Assembly (NCBI RefSeq): GCF_005887115.1
Contig: NZ_PNCJ01000005.1
Coordinates: forward strand, 1 to 64,000
Length of the DNA: 64,000 bases
Direction: 5' to 3'
Source of the DNA: Pseudoalteromonas rubra
GTDB taxonomy: Bacteria > Pseudomonadota > Gammaproteobacteria > Enterobacterales > Alteromonadaceae
Part shown: piece by piece, positions 1 to 10,409 of the stretch
How the letters are laid out: each line of letters opens with the position of its first letter
Numbering within the stretch: position 1 is the first letter of the stretch
The notes under the pieces: model-generated
Databases searched by the model: none
Told to the model about the DNA's origin: nothing
The model's input: only the letters and a program-made list of their open reading frames with translations
Made by a program: the position numbers and the translations under genes

Positions 1-199
<199 letters not shown>

Positions 200-201
200 G
201 T

Positions 202-276
202 GACAATGGCTCAGGTGACAATGGCTCAGGTGACAATGGCTCAGGTGACAATGGCTCAGGCGACAGTGGCTCGGGC
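202..276 (+). repeat. Five 15-bp tandem repeats encoding GDNGS
   Basis: Consecutive units starting at 202, 217, 232, 247 and 262 encode Asp-Asn/Ser-Gly-Ser-Gly. The first four are nearly identical and the fifth has diverged. They form a low-complexity linker and lie exactly at the assembly break, which suggests the repeat is what broke the contig. Confidence 0.9.
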
Positions 277-3200
277 GAGACGCCAACTCCAACAATTACC
301 ACAAAAATATACTCTGGTGGTGTAGATAAAAATAACGGTGGTGTTGGCGACGGTATAGACGATAACTTGATTGCGAGTGACGATGCCATATTTAACGAAT
401 CTACAGGCATAATGACTTTTACCAGTAATGGGATAGGTAAGTTAGTATTTGATACGCGAAAAAGCGACGTCTCTTTCACTTCTAAAAATGGCTATATTGA
501 TAATATAAAGATTACCGAAAGAAATGGTAATACGACAGAATATACTTTCAACACGGAAACTGGTGATGTCAAGGTCGTAGAAACTGGCAATGTCACGATC
601 GTAGAAAATAGTGATATCGAGAATATAGAAAACAGTTATGGCGGCGCAGGTTTAATAATACCACCTCCGGAAAAAATAGAAACCCCCACCCCTCAACCGG
701 CTTCACCCATTATTATTGATTTAGATGGAGATGGCGTCGAAACTGTTGGCTTATCAGCAGGTATTTATTTTGATCATAATGGTGATGGCTTTAAAGAATC
801 TACGGGATTTTCTGCTGCGGATGATGGTTTACTTGTACGTGACATTAATGGTGATGGTATTATTAATTCAGGTACTGAATTATTTGGTAATGAGACTTTA
901 TTAGCTGATGGCTCCTACGCCAGCAACGGGTTTGTTGCTTTGGCCGAACTGGACTCAAACGGTGACGGTGTTATTGATGTAAATGATGAGCTATTTGGTG
1001 AACTAAGGGTCTTTCAGGATATTGATCAGGATGGCGAAACCGATGAAGGTGAGCTATTAACGCTATTCGAGGCGGGCGTTGAGTCACTATCCATTGATTA
1101 TATGACTCAAGATTTTATTGATGACTTTGGAAATGAACATCGTCAGGTCGGCAGTTATACAAATACAGCGGGCCATACAGTAACAATGACTGATGTTTGG
1201 TTTACGCAAAATCCAACTGATACTTTACACGACTTTGTCGACCTTCCTTATACTGTGGCGAGCTTGCCTGATTTACAGGGTTACGGCCAGGTTTACTCTC
1301 TACACCAAGCCATGGCACGCGATGAGTCTGGTGAGTTGCAAAACTTAGTGACGCAATTTCTCGTGGCTTCTTCGAGAGCAGAGAGTCAAGTCTTGTTAGA
1401 GCAAATTATCTTTTCCTGGACAGGTCAGGAGGGATCGTACCAGGAGTATTATCAAGCCCCTATAGACGCCAGGAAAATTGGTGCCTTAGAAGCCATTTAT
1501 GGCTTCAATATTCCGCTACCGCTGGGTAGTGGTTGGCAATATGCGAGAGATTACGAAAAGATTTACAATAGTTTCTCAGATAGGATTTTTTATCAACTTG
1601 CCGCTCAGAGCCATTTAAAGCCTTTTTTTCAGGAAGTCTCTTGGAGCAAAAACCCTGAAACAGGCATATGGGAGGGTAACTTTACCAAAGTTGTTGATGA
1701 CTTGTTCGATTATGCTGAAGCAAACCCACTACAAACCGATGTATTATTTTATTTTGTTCAAGCCATTCAAGGTATATCCCCTTTTGGAACAATTAACCAA
1801 GCTCGCCTGATTGATGCCGTAGATCAATTCATTCAAGCATCAGATATTTCTAACTACTCCGAAGAAACCATCAGCTTCGTGACTGCTGCCGTAAGAGACA
1901 CCGGAGATAGTGACAACATTACTGGCGGGGAGAATCGCGATATTTTGTTCGGCTTTAGTGGTAATGATTCGCTACACGGATTGGCTGGAAATGATGTACT
2001 TAATGGCGGGCAAGGTGATGATAAACTCTATGGTGGTCGTGGAAATGATGTATATCAATTCGGTGTAGGTTATGGTCGGGACATTATTTATAACCCAGAT
2101 ACCGATACGGGCCGTTATGATGTTGTTCGTTTAATAGGTGGTATTGCGCCTAATGATATTACCTTATCTCGTCGAGGTGATGACCTGTTCATAACCATCA
2201 ATGGTACAAAAGATGTACTGCATGTTGAGTCACATTTTGGACTCGAGGGGGCAACAAAGCGCTATATTGATGCCATTATTTTTGATGATGGCAGCGTGAT
2301 AGACGTGAGCCCAAGCCATTTTGATCAAATAAACGTATCTTCTCAAGTCATTACCTCGGGTGATGATGAATTACATGGGACATCTGAAGATGATGTAATA
2401 AACGGTTTAGGCGGAAATGACAGCCTGCACGGTAAAAAGGGGGCTGATGTTCTCATAGGAGAAAGTGGGCATGATAAGCTATTCGGTGGTGAAGGTGATG
2501 ACCGTTTGGAGGGTAATAACGGCAATGACCTGATTTACGGCGACGAAGGTGAAGACTCGTTAATAGGTGGAGCAGGCCATGATAAATTGCTTGGCGGAAC
2601 TGGTGATGATTCCCTAAGAGGTGATAAAGGTGACGACTTACTCATTGGCGGACAAGGAGATGATTACTACCTATTTAACTTAGGTGATGGTCTCGATGCA
2701 ATTGACAATAGAGGTAGAAAGGGAGATACAGATAGGATTTTGCTGGGCGAAGGTGTTCTACCTGACCAAGTCAAAATCCGCCGTGTAGACAATGACTTAA
2801 TAATCATTATCCAAGAAGGAGTTGATGAAATTCGAGTGGCAAATTATTACATCAACGAAGCCAGTCGAATCGATTATCTCGTTTTCAATGATCCGAACAG
2901 TTCAGTTGCACTTTGGGATGCAGCCACACTCGAGGCAAAAGCAGACCAAGCGACAGGAGAAAATGATGAGCTACTTGGCAATACTGAAAACAATACACTT
3001 AATGGACTAACGGGAGACGATATACTCATAGGGTATGATGGTGATGATAACCTTTTTGGGTCTGAGGGAAATGACAACATTCAGGGAGGCCGCGGAGATG
3101 ATATTCTTATTGGTGGTTTGGGGGATGACTTTCTAAGTGGTGGAGCGGGTAGTGATACCTATGTCATTGCTGCCGATGGAAGTCACGACATTATCCTAGA

Positions 3201-6200
3201 TTACGACAACAGTAATGAATATCTCGATCGTATCGTTTTTGATGACGGAATCACTCAAGAACACGTGAGTTATCGACGAACAACCTCTGACTTAATTATC
3301 GAAATAAACAAAGATGGCGTATTAAGTACAGTCACCATTGAAAATGGTTTTATCAGCGGTGTAAGTGGTATAAATGGTTTTAGTAACAGGCGAATTTTAG
3401 TTGACCAACTTGAGTTTTCAGATAACACAACTGTCAGCATAGAAACAGTACTTGCTAGCGCAGCTTTTTGGGCTGGCACAGACTCTGCTGAAACTATTTA
3501 TGGCTATCAAGGCGCAGATACACTTACTGGCGCAGGTGGTCAAGATAGCCTTTATGGCGGTGATGGTAATGACACGCTAAATGGAGGGGCTGGCGACGAT
3601 ACCCTATACGGTGGTCATGGAGATGACACATTAGATGGCGGAGCTGGTAATGATATCCTGTACGGCAGCTCAGGTAGTGATACTTATTATTGGGGTCTTG
3701 GTTCAGGAAATGACCAAATTTATACTCAAAAAGCTTTGGAAAGCGATGGCAGTGACTTTGATAAATTGGTATTCAAAGAAGGGATTACTGCCAGTGACCT
3801 AACGTGTTCACGATATCGCTCTCACCTAAGAGTGACTTTAAACTCCAGTGGCGAAACGGTTTTAATTAATGATTACTTTAGTCACACACCTAAATTAGAT
3901 CCAATTAGATTCGAATTAGCAGACGGAACTATATTAGATATAGCAGAAGAGGCTAATAAACTACACATTGGTACAAAAGAAAGTGAAATATTAGTAGGTG
4001 GCGACCTTGATGAGAATTTAATCGGCTTAGATGGTGATGACGAATTATACGGTCAAGCTGGTGACGATAAACTGGATGGTGGTTCAGGCAATGATTATTT
4101 AGTTGGTGGCTCTGGTAATGATATTTTAGATGGCGGCTCTGGTGAGGATAACTTATCTGGAGGTGCTGGCAATGATATTTTAGATGGTGGCAAAGGCGAT
4201 GACTTTTTAGCCGGTGGATCAGGTAGCGACATTTACAGATGGGGATACGGCTCTGGAAATGATCAAATTCGGAACTATACACAAATTTTACCTGATGATA
4301 ATACCGATATAGACAAGCTTGTATTTAAACAGGGAATAACGGCTAGTGACATAACCTGGTCATATGAAGGTGATGACTTATTAGTAACGCTTAATTCAAG
4401 TAGTGAAACACTGAGAATAAAGAATCACTTTAATAATGACTACATCAATAATAAATTAAAAGCTGTTGAGTTTTCAGATGGAACAGTACTAGACCTTGAT
4501 TCAATAGAAAATGCAATTCATACAATAAAGGGTAACGAGGGGGGTGATAGATTAAATGGAGCTAAATATGACGAAACCTTACTAGGTTTGGGTGGCAATG
4601 ACTATTTATATGGTAATGAAGGTGACGACTCACTTGATGGCGGTTTAGGCAATGATTATTTAAATGGAGGTAAAGGTGATGACGTCCTTGATGGTGGCGC
4701 AGGTAACGATAGTTTAAAAGGTGGTCAGGGCAATGACACCTACTTATGGGGCAAAGGTTCGGGGAATGACACCATTCATAACTACGATCGTAATGATAAA
4801 AGTAATCCCCACAAACTCGACAAGCTGATTTTTAAAGCCGGAGTCACTGAAAGTGACTTGATATGGTCCCGCGGAATAGATGATCTTCGCGTGACTATCA
4901 AATCGACAGGCGAAACCTTGTCGATAAAAAACCACATAACATATGAAGGGTACCAAATAGATGCGGTTGAACTGGCAGATGGCACTGTGCTGGATCTTGC
5001 ATCCATTGAGAAAGGACTAAATACACCCATAGGTACAGATAACGATGAATATCTTTATGGTCATTTGCATGATGATGTACTAAAGGGCTTGGGAGGCGAT
5101 GATCATCTGATAGGTTTTGGTGGCGACGACATACTTGATGGCGGAGCTGGCGATGATAAGTTAGAAGGAAGAGGTGGCAGCGATACCTATTATTGGGGGG
5201 CTGGTTCAGGCAATGATTCTATTGAAAATTTCAGTAGCAGTTCGTATAGCTCTGATGATGACTTTGATAAGCTGGTTTTTAAACAAGGTACCTCACCCAG
5301 TGATTTAACTTGGTCACGAGATGGTGATGATTTAACAGTGATGCTGAATTCAAGTGGCGAAACACTGACGGTAGTATTTTATTATACTCGGGGCTCTTGG
5401 GAGTTAGACGCGTTTGAGCTCGCGGATGGCACAGTACTCGATCGCACAGCAATAGAGGCAGAAGCTGCACAGAGCGCAAATATCGTGATGGGCACTGGAG
5501 ACGATGAATCTATTTACGCTTCAGAGTCTGACGAAGTGATATTGGGCCTAAGCGGTAACGACAGGCTGTATGGCAGAGCCGGTGACGACAGGCTCAATGG
5601 TGGCGCGGGTGATGATAGGCTTAAAGGACAAATTGGCGACGACCAGCTCGATGGTGGTGCAGGTGACGATGACTTATATGGTGGCGCTGGCAACGATGTT
5701 TATTACTGGGGACTAGGCTCAGGAAATGACCGAATTTATAACCATGATAAGTGGAGTCCAGGTGATGTGAGTGATATCGACAAATTAGTATTTAAAGCAG
5801 GCATTTCGGCGAGCGATTTAATTTGGTCACAACATGGAAATGATTTGAGAGTAACGCTGGTCTCAAGTGGCGAAACATTGAGCATAAAAAATCACTTTGA
5901 CCCCGAATTTAATGACTCTAAGATAAAAGTGATTGAGCTTGCAAATGGGACCGTGCTAGACCTTGTATCGATAGAAGGGTCAGTTATAGACGCTTCGAGC
6001 ATCAATATGGGCACTGAAGCCGGTGAATCTATTTATACTTCTGATCCTGACGAAGTTTTATTGGGTTTAGATGGCAATGATAAATTATATGGTAGAGCGG
6101 GAGACGACAGGCTCTATGGCGGTGCAGGTGATGACCAACTCAAGGGGCAAATTGGCAACGACATACTTGATGGCGGAGCCGGAGACGATACTCTGTATGG

Positions 6201-7755
6201 GGGCGCGGGCAATGACATTTATTACTGGGGGTTAGGCTCAGGCAATGACCGATTATACAACCATGATAAATGGAGCCCTGGTGATGCAAGCGATATTGAC
6301 AAGTTGGTTTTTAAAGCGGGAATTTCGGCTAACGATCTGCTTTGGTCACGTGACGGAAATGATTTAAAAGTGATGCTGGTCTCCAGTAGGGAAACTCTGA
6401 GTATCAAACACTATTTTAATATCGAATACAGCGACTCTCAGTTAAAAGCCGTTGAATTGTCTGACGGTACTGAGATCAATATATCAGAATTAGACGAATC
6501 TACGCCAGAAGGCGTAAATATATTCTTAGGTAAACAAAACGATGAATCACTCTATAGTTCTGAAATAGGTGAAATGCTGTTGGGCTTGGATGGCAACGAC
6601 AGCTTATATGGTAGAGCTGGTGACGACATACTCAAAGGTGGCGCGGGCGATGACATACTTAAAGGACAAGTTGGCAACGACATACTCGACGGTGGCTCTG
6701 GCGACGACATACTCGACGGCGGTGCGGGGAGTGATACGTATTATTGGGGGTTAGGGTCAGGCAATGATGAAATTTACAATGTTGATCCCTGGGGAAGACT
6801 CCCCCTCGACATGGGTGATTATGACAGCTGGAGTCAGAGGGACGCAAATGATGTTGACAAGTTAGTATTTAAAGATGGTGTTTCTGCCGATGATTTAGTT
6901 TGGTCACGTGATGGTGATGATTTGAAAGTGACGCTTAGTTCAAGCGGTGAAACACTCAGCATAAAACATCACTTCGACAACTATACTGATGACAAGTTCA
7001 AATTAAAGGTTGTCGAGCTGCATGATGGCAGTGCGCTTGATTTGGCAATAATATCAGAATCAATCGCAAAAGGTGGCAATATAGTCATCGGTACGCAAGG
7101 AGATGAGTCACTTTACACTTCAGATCTGGATGAGACTGTGTTGGGCTTGGATGGCAATGACAGGTTATATGGTAGAGCGGGTAATGACATACTCGATGGT
7201 GGCAAAGGAGATGACAGGCTTAAAGGTCAAACGGGTGACGACATACTCGATGGTGGTACGGGTAACGATGACTTATATGGTGGCGCAGGCAATGACGTTT
7301 ATTACTGGGGAATAGGCTCTGGTAATGACAGCATTTTCAATCATGATAAGTATAACCCTGGTAATGAAGGCGATATAGATAAGTTAGTATTTAAGGCTGG
7401 CATCTCTTCTGAAAACTTAAGTTGGTCACGTAATGATGATGATTTACAAGTTCAGTTGAAGTCAACAGGAGAAATATTAACTATAAAAGGCTACTACCAA
7501 AGTGGCTATGATAAAATTGACAGAGCAGAGCTAGCTGATGGCACGATAATCAGCCTAGATGATGTAATTAACAACCCAACACCTCAGACTCAAGAAAGCT
7601 TAAGTGGCTTAGATAGCAGATTGATTAAACATGATAGTTTTGAGCTTCTTGTGCAGTCTATATCAGGCTTTGCTGGCAACTCTGACGACAGCGCAAGTGA
7701 CAAAACACACTATGTAGGGAGCTATTTAGAAAAAATGACTTATTCTACAGATTAA
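202..7755 (+). CDS. Giant RTX-type calcium-binding repeat protein (5' truncated)
   Basis: Probable secreted RTX protein, about 2,500 residues visible. The frame is open from the adaptor junction. The first in-frame start-like codon is TTG at 367, but coding continues upstream as five 15-bp GDNGS repeats (202-276), so the true N-terminus is missing. A region with five EF-hand-like DxDGDG loops (about nt 710-1050) precedes an unknown stretch of about 280 residues. Then come eleven modules of GGxGxDxLx nonapeptide repeats, each closed by a haemolysin-type Ca-binding related domain (typical motifs YYWGLGSGND, DKLVFKAG, SGETLSIKNHF). The last three or four modules are nearly identical, suggesting recent duplication. 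Such proteins usually leave the cell by type I secretion using an uncleaved C-terminal signal and fold on binding Ca2+. No transporter is present here. The role (adhesin, enzyme or matrix protein) cannot be told. Confidence 0.9.
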   Translation, partial: DNGSGDNGSGDNGSGDNGSGDSGSGETPTPTITTKIYSGGVDKNNGGVGDGIDDNLIASDDAIFNESTGIMTFTSNGIGKLVFDTRKSDVSFTSKNGYIDNIKITERNGNTTEYTFNTETGDVKVVETGNVTIVENSDIENIENSYGGAGLIIPPPEKIETPTPQPASPIIIDLDGDGVETVGLSAGIYFDHNGDGFKESTGFSAADDGLLVRDINGDGIINSGTELFGNETLLADGSYASNGFVALAELDSNGDGVIDVNDELFGELRVFQDIDQDGETDEGELLTLFEAGVESLSIDYMTQDFIDDFGNEHRQVGSYTNTAGHTVTMTDVWFTQNPTDTLHDFVDLPYTVASLPDLQGYGQVYSLHQAMARDESGELQNLVTQFLVASSRAESQVLLEQIIFSWTGQEGSYQEYYQAPIDARKIGALEAIYGFNIPLPLGSGWQYARDYEKIYNSFSDRIFYQLAAQSHLKPFFQEVSWSKNPETGIWEGNFTKVVDDLFDYAEANPLQTDVLFYFVQAIQGISPFGTINQARLIDAVDQFIQASDISNYSEETISFVTAAVRDTGDSDNITGGENRDILFGFSGNDSLHGLAGNDVLNGGQGDDKLYGGRGNDVYQFGVGYGRDIIYNPDTDTGRYDVVRLIGGIAPNDITLSRRGDDLFITINGTKDVLHVESHFGLEGATKRYIDAIIFDDGSVIDVSPSHFDQINVSSQVITSGDDELHGTSEDDVINGLGGNDSLHGKKGADVLIGESGHDKLFGGEGDDRLEGNNGNDLIYGDEGEDSLIGGAGHDKLLGGTGDDSLRGDKGDDLLIGGQGDDYYLFNLGDGLDAIDNRGRKGDTDRILLGEGVLPDQVKIRRVDNDLIIIIQEGVDEIRVANYYINEASRIDYLVFNDPNSSVALWDAATLEAKADQATGENDELLGNTENNTLNGLTGDDILIGYDGDDNLFGSEGNDNIQGGRGDDILIGGLGDDFLSGGAGSDTYVIAADGSHDIILDYDNSNEYLDRIVFDDGITQEHVSYRRTTSDLIIEINKDGVLSTVTIENGFISGVSGINGFSNRRILVDQLEFSDNTTVSIETVLASAAFWAGTDSAETIYGYQGADTLTGAGGQDSLYGGDGNDTLNGGAGDDTLYGGHGDDTLDGGAGNDILYGSSGSDTYYWGLGSGNDQIYTQKALESDGSDFDKLVFKEGITASDLTCSRYRSHLRVTLNSSGETVLINDYFSHTPKLDPIRFELADGTILDIAEEANKLHIGTKESEILVGGDLDENLIGLDGDDELYGQAGDDKLDGGSGNDYLVGGSGNDILDGGSGEDNLSGGAGNDILDGGKGDDFLAGGSGSDIYRWGYGSGNDQIRNYTQILPDDNTDIDKLVFKQGITASDITWSYEGDDLLVTLNSSSETLRIKNHFNNDYINNKLKAVEFSDGTVLDLDSIENAIHTIKGNEGGDRLNGAKYDETLLGLGGNDYLYGNEGDDSLDGGLGNDYLNGGKGDDVLDGGAGNDSLKGGQGNDTYLWGKGSGNDTIHNYDRNDKSNPHKLDKLIFKAGVTESDLIWSRGIDDLRVTIKSTGETLSIKNHITYEGYQIDAVELADGTVLDLASIEKGLNTPIGTDNDEYLYGHLHDDVLKGLGGDDHLIGFGGDDILDGGAGDDKLEGRGGSDTYYWGAGSGNDSIENFSSSSYSSDDDFDKLVFKQGTSPSDLTWSRDGDDLTVMLNSSGETLTVVFYYTRGSWELDAFELADGTVLDRTAIEAEAAQSANIVMGTGDDESIYASESDEVILGLSGNDRLYGRAGDDRLNGGAGDDRLKGQIGDDQLDGGAGDDDLYGGAGNDVYYWGLGSGNDRIYNHDKWSPGDVSDIDKLVFKAGISASDLIWSQHGNDLRVTLVSSGETLSIKNHFDPEFNDSKIKVIELANGTVLDLVSIEGSVIDASSINMGTEAGESIYTSDPDEVLLGLDGNDKLYGRAGDDRLYGGAGDDQLKGQIGNDILDGGAGDDTLYGGAGNDIYYWGLGSGNDRLYNHDKWSPGDASDIDKLVFKAGISANDLLWSRDGNDLKVMLVSSRETLSIKHYFNIEYSDSQLKAVELSDGTEINISELDESTPEGVNIFLGKQNDESLYSSEIGEMLLGLDGNDSLYGRAGDDILKGGAGDDILKGQVGNDILDGGSGDDILDGGAGSDTYYWGLGSGNDEIYNVDPWGRLPLDMGDYDSWSQRDANDVDKLVFKDGVSADDLVWSRDGDDLKVTLSSSGETLSIKHHFDNYTDDKFKLKVVELHDGSALDLAIISESIAKGGNIVIGTQGDESLYTSDLDETVLGLDGNDRLYGRAGNDILDGGKGDDRLKGQTGDDILDGGTGNDDLYGGAGNDVYYWGIGSGNDSIFNHDKYNPGNEGDIDKLVFKAGISSENLSWSRNDDDLQVQLKSTGEILTIKGYYQSGYDKIDRAELADGTIISLDDVINNPTPQTQESLSGLDSRLIKHDSFELLVQSISGFAGNSDDSASDKTHYVGSYLEKMTYSTD

Positions 7756-8549
7756 AAGAGGTTGTTCATTATTCTGGCAAACTAGACAGTAATACCAAAC
7801 AATGCACAAGTTCTCAGCGTCATACCGGCCTTGCGCCGGTATCTGTTTGCACTCTACTGTTATGATTGGATAAATGCCTTATCAACCAAGTCGTCTAAAG
7901 CAAGATCCCGTGTCGAGCACGGGGTGACAGGTGAAAAGGGTATGGTTTGCGGTGCGTTGTGAGACATTCTAAGTGTCTGCGCTTCGCAACTAAACACCTG
8001 CCTAGGCTGAGATAAAACACATTGCATTCAAACCATCTCATCTGTGTCATACCGGCCTTGCGCCGGTATCTGCTTGCAGTCTACTGTTATGCTTGAACAA
8101 ATACGTTATCAATCAAACCGTCTGAAGCAAGATCCCGTGTCGAGGACGGGATGACGGGTGAAAATGGTCAGGTTTGCGGTGCGTTGTAAAACATACTAAG
8201 CGTCTGCGCTTCGCAATTAAACATCTGCCAGGGCTGAGGTCAGACATAGTGCATTCATGCCATCTCACCTGCGTCATGCCGGCCTTGCGCCGGTATCTGT
8301 TTGCACTCTACTGTTATGATTGGATAAATGCCTTATCAACCAAGTCGTCTGAAGCCAGATCCCGTGTCGAGCACGGGATGACGGATGAAAGGGGCTAGGT
8401 TTATGGTGTGTTCAGAGAAATTCTAAGCGTCTGCGCTTCGTAGCCAAACTCCAACCAGAACAGGCAACTGCCTATCATGCAACACCTCGCCGCCATAACG
8501 GTCCAGAGCCCGCGAGAAAAACAAATACAAAAACGCTAAACAGGTCACA
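7756..8549. other. Gene-free region holding the 227-bp repeat array
   Basis: This spacer separates the RTX gene (+) from the unknown gene ending at 8550 (-). It is mostly taken up by the three-copy repeat array described separately. The open frame at 8174-8398 runs through the repeat and has no ribosome binding site, so I do not call a gene. Confidence 0.7.
7818..8445. repeat. Three tandem 227-bp units with paired REP-like palindromes
   Basis: The same block starts near 7818, 8045 and 8272, with an exact 227-bp spacing; the third copy ends near 8445. Each unit has a left palindrome (CGTCATACCGG, short loop, CCGGTATCTG) and, about 110 bp later, a right palindrome (AGATCCCGTG, loop, CACGGGATGACG). 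The two are imperfect reverse complements of each other, so each unit carries two REP-like hairpins in inverted orientation, like a REPIN or BIME. Copies 1 and 3 are more alike at their cores than either is to copy 2. Confidence 0.85.
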
Positions 8550-9362
8550 TCACCGCTTAGGACACACCACTTTCTCGGCTTTCAGGTGATACATTTCAAT
8601 ATCCGGATGACTGAAAAACCCCACTTCCCAAGGGTTTTTAGAGATAAACAGCTCTCTCACTTCATTAAACAAAGCACTGTTGGTGGCTATCTGATGCACC
8701 CGCCCGGTGATAATGGAGTAGTTCCATTCAACATAGTTTTCAAAGGTAAAGCTGGCACGATTGTCGATGGCAAAGTAACACTGGTTATCCCGCTTCATCA
8801 GGCTGGATTTAAAAGTTTGTGGCAAAGTGATAAAAAAGACATCGTCATCAGTACTGGATAAAAACGCCATCACGGTAGTGTGTGGTTGCGACTGTGCTTT
8901 GGTGATCAGCACGCCAACTTTGTTGTCATGCTCTTCTTCGTCCATCACAGGCGTTGCGGTTAAAGGTGTACAGGGCAAGGGGTTTTGCACGCGCGGATCT
9001 TCCGGGAATTCATACCCCGGCGCCCGATATCCCAGCGCTACTGAAATCCCATAATAAACCTGGTACTCAAGCGGTGCTAAGGTGACCTCAGTATTATTCA
9101 ACGCCGTAACTCGCCCCTTATAAGACAAACGATAGACACTCAGCTCAGCATCATATTCACTCACGCCGGTGCGGTTATCCAGATGCACAGTGACCAAATC
9201 TCCCACACTCAACTGATGGCTTTCTCGTAGCTCGAGCGACAGCTGATTACCTTCATCTATCTGAGCAAAACAGATAAAGACATCAATACCACCAAGGTGC
9301 GTTTGATATGCCGTAGCGACGGCAATGACGGGTGATGGAATAAATTGCTGTAAAGACGACAT
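8550..9362 (-). CDS. Protein of unknown function, possible flavin-reductase-like split barrel
   Basis: A soluble protein of about 270 residues with no signal peptide or membrane segment. The N-terminal half is rich in beta strands, with a stretch around VGDLVTVHLDN that could suggest a PilZ-like or small barrel fold. The C-terminal half (ITKAQSQPHTTVMAFLSS ... NPWEVGFFSHPDIEMYHL) resembles pyridoxamine-phosphate-oxidase-like split barrels; this is a weak inference from the pattern. I chose the ATG at 9362 because GGGAG sits about 7 nt upstream; the ATG at 9392 has no such site. It stands alone, divergent from the pirin gene. Confidence 0.7.
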   Translation of the reverse strand: MSSLQQFIPSPVIAVATAYQTHLGGIDVFICFAQIDEGNQLSLELRESHQLSVGDLVTVHLDNRTGVSEYDAELSVYRLSYKGRVTALNNTEVTLAPLEYQVYYGISVALGYRAPGYEFPEDPRVQNPLPCTPLTATPVMDEEEHDNKVGVLITKAQSQPHTTVMAFLSSTDDDVFFITLPQTFKSSLMKRDNQCYFAIDNRASFTFENYVEWNYSIITGRVHQIATNSALFNEVRELFISKNPWEVGFFSHPDIEMYHLKAEKVVCPKR

Positions 9363-9553
9363 AACACTCCCGGAAACAGAATTCACTGGCATATTTCGAA
9401 CACTATAACTCTAGCATATACATCCACTCAGGCACGAAATCAGTCGCACCATATTCATTCTTTTAAACAGAATGAAAGCACCGATAATGACGCATTTTAT
9501 TCTACTTAACTAAGCGTTACAGTCATGGTATTCCACTTTCAGAGATAGCACTT

Positions 9554-10246
9554 ATGCCATCAATACGACGCGCTTCCGAGCGAGGCCAGGTTAATCTTGG
9601 CTGGTTGCATAGCCAACATACATTTTCTTTTGGCCATTATTACGACCCAAAACATATGGGGTTTTCCATGTTACGCGTTATCAATGACGATACGGTCGCA
9701 CCAGGTATGGGGTTTGATACGCATGCCCACCGTGACATGGAAATTATCTCTTATGTGATACAAGGTGCACTGGAGCACAAAGACAGTCGGGGGAATCACC
9801 ACATCATTCCGGCAGGTGACGTCCAGCTGATGAGCGCAGGCACCGGGATCGCGCACTCTGAATACAATCATTCTGCCACGGAGCAGACTCGCTTCTTGCA
9901 AATCTGGATCCGTCCAGATGTAAAAGGGCTCAGCCCCAGTTATGCGCAGGCCAATATAGAACAAGACGGGCCACTTACCTCGCTTGTAACCCCGAATGGC
10001 CAGCACGGTTCACTGGTCATTCATCAGGATGCCAGCCTGCATCGTCTCAAGCTGTCACAAGGCGATACCTACACACTGAACACGCATAGTCGCTGGGGTT
10101 ATCTGCATATAGTTGAGGGTACCGCCCACTCAGGAGAAATACGCTTGGAGCCGGGCGATGCCATTGGTCTGACAGCGCAGGAATCCGTCACGGTAACGGC
10201 AACAACGCCACTTGAAGCATTGTGGTTCGAGCTACCACCGGGCTGA
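9554..10246 (+). CDS. Pirin family protein (YhaK-like bicupin)
   Basis: A pirin-family protein of 230 residues, the usual size of the short bacterial YhaK-like class. The N-terminal cupin carries the metal-binding pattern THAHRDMEI near residues 56-64, then a His and a Glu further on (TGIAHSEYN). The ending (EALWFELPPG) is also typical. Pirins are non-haem metal proteins; some have quercetinase activity and others act as redox sensors, and the actual role here is not determinable. It is monocistronic, with an intrinsic terminator downstream near 10329-10360, convergent with the oxidative operon. Confidence 0.9.
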   Translation: MPSIRRASERGQVNLGWLHSQHTFSFGHYYDPKHMGFSMLRVINDDTVAPGMGFDTHAHRDMEIISYVIQGALEHKDSRGNHHIIPAGDVQLMSAGTGIAHSEYNHSATEQTRFLQIWIRPDVKGLSPSYAQANIEQDGPLTSLVTPNGQHGSLVIHQDASLHRLKLSQGDTYTLNTHSRWGYLHIVEGTAHSGEIRLEPGDAIGLTAQESVTVTATTPLEALWFELPPG

Positions 10247-10325
10247 ATGTCACACCAGGCCCTTACAGTAGAAAACACGCCGGCTGCTCAACAGACTACG
10301 CAATCGATACTGGTTCCCGGGAACA

Positions 10326-10362
10326 AAAAAAGCCATGCGCAATTGGTCAGGCATGGCTTTGC
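10326..10362 (-). terminator. Intrinsic terminator of the oxidative operon
   Basis: AAAGCCATGC at 10329-10338 pairs perfectly with GCATGGCTTT at 10351-10360 around a 12-nt loop. On the minus strand it is followed by a run of T, so it best ends the operon whose last gene stops at 10410. It may also serve the convergent pirin gene. Confidence 0.8.
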
Positions 10363-10409
10363 TACGGGCAGTAGTGTCACAGCTACGTCCAGCATTCAAA
10401 AAGGGAGTG

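Noticed and set aside
3953..6847. Antisense frames along the RTX gene
   Set aside because: They arise from the biased codons of glycine/aspartate repeats. They have no start sites of quality and no conserved domain.
8174..8398. Open frame of 74 codons inside the 227-bp repeats
   Set aside because: It crosses the repeat junction, has no ribosome binding site and its sequence simply follows the repeat. Repeats often create such frames.
7818..8445. CRISPR array
   Set aside because: The repeat is 227 bp with no short spacers of equal length, and no cas gene is present.
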